DNA of 14,262 bases from an uncultured Bacilli bacterium (GTDB lineage Bacteria > Bacillota_I > Bacilli_A > RF39 > UBA660): NCBI GenBank assembly GCA_951800155.1, contig CATOJL010000017.1, positions 1 to 14,262 on the forward strand. Direction: 5' to 3'. Below the pieces are notes generated by a model. It was not told where the DNA came from, did no database searches, and was given only the letters and a program-made list of their open reading frames with translations. This document shows positions 8,192-13,956 of the stretch, piece by piece. The first letter of the stretch is position 1. Each line of letters begins with the position of its first letter. Made by a program: the position numbers and the translations under genes.

Positions 8192-9322
8192 ATGAAAATC
8201 AAATATGAATTAGTAAAAAAAGATAAAAATACAAAGGCTCGTTATGGAATTCTCTACACCAATCATGGAAGCTATGAAACCCCTATTTTTATGCCTGTTG
8301 GGACACAAGCTACAGTAAAGACGCTTTCACCTGAAGAGTTAAAAGAAGTGGGAAGTGCAGTTGTTTTAGCAAACACATACCATTTGTGGTTAAGGCCGGG
8401 AGAAGATTTAGTAGAAAAAGCTGGAGGATTGCACCAGTTTATGAATTATGATGGTCCGATTTTGACTGATAGCGGTGGGTTTCAAGTCTTTTCACTTGCT
8501 AAAAATAAAAAGAAAGATATTGTCGAGGAAGGAGTTCATTTTAAAAGTCATTTAGATGGAAAGAAACTTTTCTTAACTCCTGAACTTTCTATTCAAATTC
8601 AAAATAAATTGGATAGTGATATTGCAATGAGTTTTGATGAATGTCCGCCTGCGAGTGCGGATTATGCTTATTTAAAAAATAGTGTAGAAAGGACACTTCG
8701 ATGGGCAAAAAGGGGTTTAGCAGTTCATAAAAATGAAAATCAATCTTTATTTGGCATTGTGCAGGGAGGCGCTTATGCGGATTTACGAAAGTTTTCAGCT
8801 ACTGAAACCGTGAAGATGCATTTTGATGGATATAGTGTTGGTGGGGTTGCCAATGATGGAGAATCCAAAGAAGACATGTATGCAGCAGTGGATTATTCTA
8901 TACCGTATCTTCCTGAGGATAAACCTAGATATTTAATGGGAATAGGTGAACCTGAGGATTTATTAGAGGGGGTAGAGCGTGGAATTGATATGTTTGATTG
9001 CGTCCTTCCTACCCGCCTTGCACGACATGCGAATGCTTTCACAAGAAAGGGAAAGATAAATATTCGAAACGCGAAATATAAGGAAGATTTTACCCCTATT
9101 GAAGATACTTGTTATTGCTATGCTTGTAAACATTATACGAAGGCCTATATCCGTCATTTAATGGTTGCAGAAGAAACGTTTGGCTCTCGTCTATTATCCA
9201 TTCACAATATTCGTTTTTTAATTAAAATGATGGAAGAAATTCGTCTTGCTATTCAAAAAGATACCTTTTCTACTTACAAACATGAATTTTTAGAAAAATA
9301 TAAGGGAGTGAAAAATGACTAG
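8192..9322 (+). CDS. tgt: Queuine / preQ1 tRNA-ribosyltransferase
   Basis: Tgt swaps guanine 34 in the anticodon of GUN tRNAs (Asp, Asn, His, Tyr) for preQ1, an early step to queuosine. At 376 residues the length is normal for bacterial Tgt. Visible features: the DSGGFQVFS motif with general-base Asp93; SFDECPP near 147-153; QGG at 191-193; MGIGEPEDLLEGV; catalytic nucleophile Asp269 in MFDCVLPTRLAR; and the zinc site Cys307, Cys309, Cys312 and His338 (CYCYAC...H). The frame is open from 8120, but the start chosen is 8192. It begins MKIKYELVKKD as in the family, has a ribosome binding site, and a promoter lies inside the longer version. No queA, yajC or preQ1 riboswitch is in the window. The downstream phosphoesterase gene overlaps its last 8 bp, so the two are cotranscribed. 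Confidence 0.96.
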   Translation: MKIKYELVKKDKNTKARYGILYTNHGSYETPIFMPVGTQATVKTLSPEELKEVGSAVVLANTYHLWLRPGEDLVEKAGGLHQFMNYDGPILTDSGGFQVFSLAKNKKKDIVEEGVHFKSHLDGKKLFLTPELSIQIQNKLDSDIAMSFDECPPASADYAYLKNSVERTLRWAKRGLAVHKNENQSLFGIVQGGAYADLRKFSATETVKMHFDGYSVGGVANDGESKEDMYAAVDYSIPYLPEDKPRYLMGIGEPEDLLEGVERGIDMFDCVLPTRLARHANAFTRKGKINIRNAKYKEDFTPIEDTCYCYACKHYTKAYIRHLMVAEETFGSRLLSIHNIRFLIKMMEEIRLAIQKDTFSTYKHEFLEKYKGVKND

Positions 9323-10136
9323 ATTTCATATTGCAAAATATAAGATAGATAGTCCAATGGATAGGAGAATTGTGCTTATTTCGGATATTCACTATTATAA
9401 TAAAAAAATGCAAAACTTATTGAATGAAATTTTAAAACAAATTCAAAAGTTAAAACCAGATTATATTTGTATACCAGGGGACTTTATCGATGAACGAAAA
9501 ATTTATGATAAGGAGTGTTTTCTTTCTTTTTTATCTTCTCTAAAAGAACTTGCTCCTGTGACACTTTCCATAGGAAATCATGAAGTAAAAACAAAACACG
9601 ATAAACTAGAATTGATGGATCAAGAACTATTTGATGCCATTCGCAGTATACCCAATATTCATTTATTAAACAATGCTTCTTGGGAGAGTGAACATTTACG
9701 TTTTACTTGTGTTACTTTTCCTTTTGTAAGCTATGAAGAAAAAGTAAAAAGTTATAAAAAAACATTAGAGGCTTTAGAAAAAAATTATCCAAATGGATTA
9801 AAAAAAGATAAGTTTAATATTGTGCTATCTCATTCTCCATTTATTCTTTTACAGAATGAGGTACGGAAAACAAAATTTTATAATGATTGTGATTTAATAT
9901 TATCGGGACATACACATGGAGGATTGACACCTGCTTGGATTGCCAATAAAACGCATCATGTATTTATTACTCCAGAACAGCACTTATTTCCTAAAAATTC
10001 TTACGGCTATTTAAAAAAGGAGAAAACAATAGTTTCCTCAGGAATTACTAAATTATCTCATTTTAATCCATGGCATTTTTTCAATTTTCTGTTTTCAAGT
10101 GAGATAGTTATTATTGATTTAAAAAAAGAATGTTAA
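9315..10136 (+). CDS. Calcineurin-like metallophosphoesterase (YkuE-like)
   Basis: This 273-residue protein has a complete set of binuclear metallophosphoesterase motifs: SDIH (Asp24, His26), GDFID (Asp56), GNHE (Asn88, His89), SHSP (His173) and SGHTHGG (His199, His201). This resembles the YkuE / UDP-diacylglucosamine-hydrolase-like branch. It should hydrolyse a phosphoester or pyrophosphate with two metal ions; the substrate cannot be told. No signal peptide is seen. The C-terminus has a hydrophobic, aromatic stretch (WHFFNFLFSSEIVIIDL, about 253-269) that is too short and strand-like to call a membrane segment. The ATG overlaps the tgt stop by 8 bp, and AAGGGAG (9302-9308) is the ribosome binding site, which suggests translational coupling. 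In Bacillus subtilis the position after tgt is held by yajC. Confidence 0.88.
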   Translation: MTRFHIAKYKIDSPMDRRIVLISDIHYYNKKMQNLLNEILKQIQKLKPDYICIPGDFIDERKIYDKECFLSFLSSLKELAPVTLSIGNHEVKTKHDKLELMDQELFDAIRSIPNIHLLNNASWESEHLRFTCVTFPFVSYEEKVKSYKKTLEALEKNYPNGLKKDKFNIVLSHSPFILLQNEVRKTKFYNDCDLILSGHTHGGLTPAWIANKTHHVFITPEQHLFPKNSYGYLKKEKTIVSSGITKLSHFNPWHFFNFLFSSEIVIIDLKKEC

Positions 10137-10149
10137 CCGCATTCTTTTT
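10123..10149. terminator. Bidirectional terminator with both stop codons in its loop
   Basis: AAAAAGAATG (10123-10132) pairs perfectly over 10 bp with CATTCTTTTT (10140-10149), with a 7-nt loop TTAACCG. The loop contains TTAA (10133-10136), which serves as TAA stop for the phosphoesterase (10134-10136, plus) and for the membrane protein (10133-10135, minus). The T-run after the hairpin on the plus strand and the A7 run (10121-10127) make it work both ways. Confidence 0.85.
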
Positions 10150-10510
10150 CCTTTTTAAAATTAATTCCAATCATACTTCCTAAAATAGAGGATACAAATA
10201 AAATGACTATATATAAAAGATAATCCATTTTAAAGTGATAACGTAAAGCGAGATAATTAAATAAAAGAAGTAGGACTGTCATAGCTCCCCCTAGTTTTAT
10301 TCCCTCTAGCCATCCTCTTTTTAAAGCCATTTTTCCTAAATAGAATCCTCCAGTAAATAAAGAAATAATAGGAATACTTATTTTTAAGAACTTTACAAAA
10401 TTTCCTCCCATGATATTAAAATAACTACAGGTTGTTAAAAGTAGAGTAGAAAATAGTAAAGTTAGAACAGAAATCAGTAAGGAAATTCCTAAATTTTTAA
10501 TGTTATTCAT
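10133..10510 (-). CDS. TIGR04086-family membrane protein (YrzE-like)
   Basis: This small integral membrane protein of 125 residues has four predicted membrane segments (about 8-28, 42-60, 70-88, 98-117), short loops and a Lys/Glu-rich C-terminal tail. The pattern of Gly-rich helices (GGFYLGKMALKRGWLEGIKLGG in the middle, SSILGSMIGINF at the end) matches the TIGR04086 / YrzE family, whose function is unknown. ATG at 10510 is preceded on the minus strand by AGGAGGA (10517-10523). In Bacillus subtilis as I recall it, yrzE lies between tgt-yajC and yrbG (DUF421). The same neighbours occur here, but this gene is inverted. It is divergent from the DUF421 gene and convergent with the phosphoesterase, overlapping it by 4 bp. 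Confidence 0.75.
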   Translation of the reverse strand: MNNIKNLGISLLISVLTLLFSTLLLTTCSYFNIMGGNFVKFLKISIPIISLFTGGFYLGKMALKRGWLEGIKLGGAMTVLLLLFNYLALRYHFKMDYLLYIVILFVSSILGSMIGINFKKEKECG

Positions 10511-10584
10511 ACGTAGTCCTCCTAATAAAAAATATGCACTGTATAAAAAAATATGATCTTATCATAATAGAATAGGTGATGATT

Positions 10585-11214
10585 ATGTATATGACAATTT
10601 TATTAAAAACATTTATTCTTTATTTTTTTATTGTAATTGTATATCGGCTTATGGGAAAAAAAGAGATAGGGGAATTAAGCATCATTGATTTAATCGTAAC
10701 TATATTGATTGCTGAACTCGCAGCGATTAGTATTGAACAGGTAGACAGTTCTATTTTTGTATCTATTTTACCAATTGTTGTTTTGGTGATCATTCAAATT
10801 TCCTTGAGCTATTTAAGCTTAAAGAGTGAAAAAATAAGGAATTTTATTGATGGAAAACCAAGTGTAATTATTAAAGGGGGGAAGGTCAATTTTTCTTTAA
10901 TGACAAAGATAAGATATAGTTTAGATGATTTATTAAGTCAACTTAGGGATAAGGGAATAAAAAGTTTGGAAGAAGTAGAGTATGCTGTTTTAGAAAATAG
11001 TGGAACACTTTCTGTTTTTGAAAAAGGAAAAGAGTACCCTATGCCAGTTATTTTGGATGGAGAAATTGATGAAGAAGTATTAAAGGAAATAAAAAAAACA
11101 AAAAAGTGGCTTTTACAGACTTTAAAAGATAAAAACTTAGAATTGCAGGATATCTTTTATGCTTTTTATAAGAAAGATAAATTTTATATTATAAAACGAA
11201 GTGAACTTCTATAA
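10585..11214 (+). CDS. DUF421 membrane protein (YetF/YrbG family)
   Basis: This 209-residue protein has three N-terminal membrane helices (about 5-20, 34-50, 57-77) and a cytoplasmic C-terminal domain. The signature RLMGKKEIGELSIIDLIVTI and IAELAAI, followed by DGKPSVIIKGGK, RYSLDDLLSQLR and EVEYAVLENSGTLSVF, is the DUF421 pattern. Family members such as YetF and YrbG are membrane proteins reported to affect spore or stress phenotypes; the biochemical role is not settled. GTG at 10576 and ATG at 10579 are in frame, but 10585 is preferred because AGGTGAT (10574-10580) is a good ribosome binding site at the right distance only for that ATG. A weak -10 (CATAAT, 10563-10568) precedes it. It is divergent from the TIGR04086 gene, a pairing that recalls the Bacillus yrzE-yrbG neighbourhood. 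Confidence 0.85.
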   Translation: MYMTILLKTFILYFFIVIVYRLMGKKEIGELSIIDLIVTILIAELAAISIEQVDSSIFVSILPIVVLVIIQISLSYLSLKSEKIRNFIDGKPSVIIKGGKVNFSLMTKIRYSLDDLLSQLRDKGIKSLEEVEYAVLENSGTLSVFEKGKEYPMPVILDGEIDEEVLKEIKKTKKWLLQTLKDKNLELQDIFYAFYKKDKFYIIKRSELL

Positions 11215-11261
11215 GTGTGTTTTCCCTTTTTTATTTGAATTTTCATAGGAAGTAAAAATAT

Positions 11262-11282
11262 AGGAATAAGTGATTCTTTTTT
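11262..11282 (+). terminator. Weak candidate terminator after the DUF421 gene
   Basis: AGGAAT (11262-11267) pairs with ATTCTT (11273-11278) over 6 bp with one G.U, a 5-nt loop AAGTG, followed by TTTT. The stem is short and AT-rich. Confidence 0.35.
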
Positions 11283-11440
11283 AGGTACTTTTTTATTTCC
11301 TTCTTGCTATGGACTTTCTTTTGTTTGCATAAATTGTTGTGCAATTAAAAAATTTGTTTTCAAAAGTAGAGGGTCAATAGAATCCTTGTTAAAGAACAGA
11401 AGATATTATGTACTATGTAATCACAATTTTAATAAAGATA

Positions 11441-11469
11441 TTCACAAGGAGAAATAAATTTGTTATAAT
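11441..11469 (+). promoter_or_regulatory. Promoter of the tail-anchored protein gene
   Basis: TTCACA (11441-11446), a 17-bp spacer, then TATAAT (11464-11469). An extended -10 TG sits at 11461-11462. The start codon at 11497 is 27 nt from the -10 box. Confidence 0.7.
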
Positions 11470-11496
11470 GTAGGAAAGATGGGAAGGGAATAGGAT

Positions 11497-12219
11497 ATGA
11501 ATAATTCAACGAATCAAACAGATGTTTTTGGAAATAATTTCGTAGGAATACAACCAGAGGCAAATGGAAATCAACCAAATCAACCATTATATAATAAGCA
11601 AGGGCAGGGAATGCAACAAGTATTACAAAGCCAATACCAAAATCCTGTTTATCAAGATCCAAATAGGGTACAACCTATGCAAGGGGCCAATGTTTCAGCG
11701 CAAGGGCAAATGGGAATGACTGGAAGTCAAGAAGTACAATCCTTCAATTATCCAAATCAATTTTATACCCAAGGAGGGCAAAATGGTATTGTATACCCAC
11801 AGGGGGGGGTCGCTCCTGTAGGACAAGGATATCCGCCAAATGTATTTAACACACCTTCTTTTGTAGAAACAAATACCCAAGGAAATGGTACACCTTCTAT
11901 AAATCAAAATCCTTCTTTTGTTGTAGAGCCAGAACCTATTATAGAAAGGCGAGAAGAGATGGTGCAACCTACGGATAGTTATACAGAGATGGCTTTTGCA
12001 GGTGTGAATCGACAGGAGGGAGAGCCAAAACAAGTAACTGTATTGACAAGCGAGGCTAAGCCAGTAGATTCTGTAGGCCCAGTCGAAGTTTCAGTGGCAG
12101 AAAATATGCAGCCTGTAGAGAAAAAAGCAGATGAGAATGCAGGTTTGAGATTTTTAGGAATTATCTTTCTTGTTTTAATTGTCGTAATTTTATGTTTACC
12201 TTTAATAGGACTTAATTAA
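11497..12219 (+). CDS. Q/N/P/G-rich C-tail-anchored protein, function unknown
   Basis: I do not recognise this 240-residue protein. Residues 1-140 are low complexity and presumably disordered, dominated by Gln, Asn, Pro, Gly and Tyr (for example QGQGMQQVLQSQYQNPVYQ). Residues 140-215 are acidic and Glu/Val/Pro-rich. One hydrophobic segment at about 219-238 ends two residues before the stop. There is no signal peptide, so it should be a cytosolic tail anchored in the membrane by its C-terminus. A run of eight G (11802-11809) encodes part of Gln102-Gly-Gly; losing or gaining one G would stop translation after 107 or 117 residues and remove the anchor. The start at 11497 follows AGGGAA (11485-11490) and a strong promoter, and a bidirectional terminator follows the stop. 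A scaffold or membrane-recruitment role is only a guess from the architecture. Confidence 0.75.
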   Translation: MNNSTNQTDVFGNNFVGIQPEANGNQPNQPLYNKQGQGMQQVLQSQYQNPVYQDPNRVQPMQGANVSAQGQMGMTGSQEVQSFNYPNQFYTQGGQNGIVYPQGGVAPVGQGYPPNVFNTPSFVETNTQGNGTPSINQNPSFVVEPEPIIERREEMVQPTDSYTEMAFAGVNRQEGEPKQVTVLTSEAKPVDSVGPVEVSVAENMQPVEKKADENAGLRFLGIIFLVLIVVILCLPLIGLN

Positions 12220-12245
12220 AAAAACTCGCTTTAGAGTTTTATTTT
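12218..12245. terminator. Bidirectional terminator between the tail-anchored and RNHCP genes
   Basis: AAAACTC (12221-12227) pairs with GAGTTTT (12234-12240), a perfect 7 bp with a 6-nt loop GCTTTA. The plus side continues TTTTATTTTT and the minus side has T7 from the A-run 12218-12224. The TAA of the minus-strand gene (12239-12241) overlaps the right arm. Confidence 0.8.
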
Positions 12246-12544
12246 TGGACAGATAAAGAAATAATTAAATCCATATTGTCTTCTTTTTCCATAATATTTT
12301 TATGTGTTTTTCCACATGTTTTACAGAGATATACAATTTTAAAAGTGTCTTTGTATTTTTCAATTCCGATTGGTTTTAAAAGTCCTAAACAAGAATTGCG
12401 TCTGTCACCTGGATTTATATCTACATGTTTGGAGTAGAGGCAAAAGGGACAGTGATCTCTTGCTGTGTAAGATGATTTAGTCACTTTATTTCCACAATGT
12501 TCACAAACAAAATTTTCATTCATCATATGAAATTTCTTCATCAT
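12239..12544 (-). CDS. RNHCP-domain zinc-ribbon protein
   Basis: This small cytosolic protein of 101 residues has two or three metal-binding knuckles: Cys14/Cys17 (CEHCG), Cys32/Cys35 (CPFC), Cys52, and Cys74/Cys77 (CKTCG). The centre reads RDHCPFCLYSKHVD followed by PGDR, the signature of the RNHCP family (named for Arg-Asn-His-Cys-Pro; here Asn is replaced by Asp). The family's function is not established; the ribbons suggest nucleic-acid or protein binding. Two adjacent ATGs, 12544 and 12541, both follow GGGTGAT (12545-12551), and either could be used. The gene is divergent from scpA with back-to-back promoters and convergent with the tail-anchored protein gene. Confidence 0.85.
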   Translation of the reverse strand: MMKKFHMMNENFVCEHCGNKVTKSSYTARDHCPFCLYSKHVDINPGDRRNSCLGLLKPIGIEKYKDTFKIVYLCKTCGKTHKNIMEKEDNMDLIISLSVQK

Positions 12545-12556
12545 ATCACCCGTTTT

Positions 12557-12584
12557 ATTATAGCAAATTTCTTTTTGTTTTCAA
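12557..12584 (-). promoter_or_regulatory. Promoter of the RNHCP gene
   Basis: On the minus strand TTGAAA (12584-12579), a 16-bp spacer, then TATAAT (12562-12557). The start of transcription would fall near 12550, only about 6-9 nt before the ATG and inside the ribosome binding site, so the mRNA would be nearly leaderless. Confidence 0.6.
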
Positions 12585-12592
12585 AGAAATAG

Positions 12593-12620
12593 TCTGAAAT
12601 GGCAAAATCCATGTTATAAT
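12593..12620 (+). promoter_or_regulatory. Promoter of scpAB
   Basis: An extended -10 is clear: TG at 12612-12613, then TATAAT (12615-12620). The -35 is poor (TCTGAA, 12593-12598, spacer 16). The scpA ATG is 20 nt downstream. Confidence 0.55.
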
Positions 12621-12640
12621 GATTATAACGTGGTGGTAGA

Positions 12641-13360
12641 ATGAAATATGAAATAAAGATTAATGCGTTTGAAGGTCCTTTGGATTTACTTCTCCATTTA
12701 ATAAAAAAAGCAGATATTGATATTTTCAATATTGAAATTGAGAAAATTACAAAACAATATTTAGAATATATTGATGCAATGGAAGAGTTAAATTTGAATA
12801 TAGCAAGTGAATATTTAGTTATGGCTGCTGAATTAATTGAAATGAAATCTTCTATATTGCTTCCAAAACCAGAGATAGAGGAAGATGCCTATGAAGAAGA
12901 TTTAAGGGAAAATTTAACGAAGCGATTATTGGAATATCAAAAGTATAAAGAAATGACACCAGAATTTAGAGAGTTGGAAGAAGAAAGAAAACAAGTTTAT
13001 ACAAAAATAGGCGAGAGTTTGAAAGAATATCAAAATGAAAATATACACTTAGATTTAGATATTTCCTTGTTGATGGAAGCTTTTCAAAAGTTTTTGAATC
13101 GTAAGGAGGAAGAAAAACCATTACAAACAACGATTACTAAAAAAGAGTATTCTGTAAAAGCTAGAAGTAGAGAGATTCGATCGATTCTTAAAAGGAGAAG
13201 AAGAGCAAGTTTTTCTTCTTTGTTTGATGTAGTAAGAAAAGATTATGTTGTTGTCACTTTTTTGTCTATTTTAAGTATGTGTAAAAAAGGGGAAGTAGAG
13301 ATTAGCCAAGATGAGAATTTTAAAGAGATTTATTTAAGTTTAAAGGGTGAGGAAGTATGA
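12641..13360 (+). CDS. scpA: Segregation and condensation protein A (kleisin)
   Basis: ScpA is the kleisin that bridges the two heads of SMC and, with ScpB, forms bacterial condensin for chromosome compaction and origin segregation. The 239-residue length is typical. The N-terminal domain begins with the family signature FEGPLDLLLHLIKKADIDIFNI (about 10-31) and continues IASEYLVMAAELIEMKSSILLP (about 54-75). A charged helical linker follows, and the C-terminal winged helix (about 165-235, SFSSLFDVVRKDYVVVTFLSIL...GEVEISQ) binds the SMC head. The start at 12641 follows GGTGG (12632-12636). The stop TGA overlaps the next gene's ATG as ATGA, so ScpA and ScpB are translationally coupled. smc itself is not in the window. 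Confidence 0.96.
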   Translation: MKYEIKINAFEGPLDLLLHLIKKADIDIFNIEIEKITKQYLEYIDAMEELNLNIASEYLVMAAELIEMKSSILLPKPEIEEDAYEEDLRENLTKRLLEYQKYKEMTPEFRELEEERKQVYTKIGESLKEYQNENIHLDLDISLLMEAFQKFLNRKEEEKPLQTTITKKEYSVKARSREIRSILKRRRRASFSSLFDVVRKDYVVVTFLSILSMCKKGEVEISQDENFKEIYLSLKGEEV

Positions 13361-13908
13361 AGATAGCTGCATTAGAGGGTTTACTTTTTATTGTAGGTGA
13401 AGATGGTATAGATGTAAAGCAAATTCAAGATATTTTAGAAGTTTCCTATGAAGAGGTTAAAGAAATGATAACCGAATTGTGTAGCATTTATTCTTCTCCA
13501 AAAAGGGGACTTCAATTGTATGTTTTGGGTAATCGTTTGAAGTTAACAACAAAGAAAGAACATAGCCTTTTTTATAAAAAGTTGGTAATGGAGGAAGAAA
13601 GTGTTTTAAGCCAAGCAGCTTTGGAAACTTTGGCTATTGTAGCTTATAATCAGCCAATTACAAGAGTTAAGATTGATGAAATTCGAGGAATTAGTAGTGG
13701 ACATATGATTCGAAAGTTGATTTCTAAGAATTTAATAAGGGAAGTAGGAAAATCAGAGGAAGCGGGAAGACCATCTTTATATGGAGTAACGAATGATTTT
13801 TTAGATTATTTTGGATTATCTAGTATTGGTGATCTTCCTGAGATAAAGATAGAGAGTAAGGGAAAATCCGAGAGTGATTTATATCATATAAGATATGATG
13901 AAAAATAA
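13357..13908 (+). CDS. scpB: Segregation and condensation protein B
   Basis: ScpB dimerises and wraps the ScpA linker in the SMC-ScpAB complex. This copy has 183 residues, normal for the family. It has two winged-helix domains: the first at about 1-75 (KIAALEGLLFIVGEDGI near the start, GLQLYVLGNRLKL near 51-63), the second at about 85-160 with the signature ALETLAIVAYNQPITRVKID and RGISSGHMIRKLISKNLI. AGRPSLYGVTNDFLDYFGL follows as expected. A ribosome binding site is seen in GGGTGAGGA just upstream, within scpA. No plus-strand terminator follows: the hairpin at 13939-13956 has its T-run on the minus strand. Genes that commonly follow scpB, such as rluB, are not seen; an IS66-like element lies there instead. 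Confidence 0.96.
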   Translation: MKIAALEGLLFIVGEDGIDVKQIQDILEVSYEEVKEMITELCSIYSSPKRGLQLYVLGNRLKLTTKKEHSLFYKKLVMEEESVLSQAALETLAIVAYNQPITRVKIDEIRGISSGHMIRKLISKNLIREVGKSEEAGRPSLYGVTNDFLDYFGLSSIGDLPEIKIESKGKSESDLYHIRYDEK

Positions 13909-13931
13909 GTTACAGTTCAGTCAAGGAAATC

Positions 13932-13956
13932 AAAAATAGGTAAGATTTAGCTTACC
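13932..13956 (-). terminator. Hairpin at the end of the IS66-like transposase gene
   Basis: GGTAAG (13939-13944) pairs with CTTACC (13951-13956), a perfect 6 bp with loop ATTTAG. On the minus strand it is followed by TATTTTTG, so it would terminate the transposase transcript, whose TAG stop (13957-13959) touches the stem. The plus strand has no T-run. The same bases might also include the end of the element (GTAA at 13940-13943). Confidence 0.5.

Larger units (their letters stand above)
11215..11496. other. 282-bp intergenic region without a recognisable gene
   Basis: No gene is supported. A frame is open from 11239 to about 11457, but it has no start codon or ribosome binding site and its translation resembles nothing I know. 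The region holds a weak possible terminator for the DUF421 gene at 11262-11282, an AATTG/CAATT mini-hairpin near 11332-11346, and the promoter of the next gene at its right end. Confidence 0.5.

Noticed and set aside
11239..11459. Open frame of about 70 codons upstream of the tail-anchored gene
   Set aside because: It has no start codon or ribosome binding site, overlaps the promoter at 11441-11469, and its translation resembles no known family.
11695..12033. Minus-strand ORF of 112 codons
   Set aside because: It is antisense to the Q/N-rich gene, which has a good promoter, ribosome binding site and terminator. The antisense product is an artefact of the low-complexity codons.
12541..12729. 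Minus-strand ORF of 62 codons
   Set aside because: It covers the back-to-back promoters and the conserved start of scpA and has no recognisable product.
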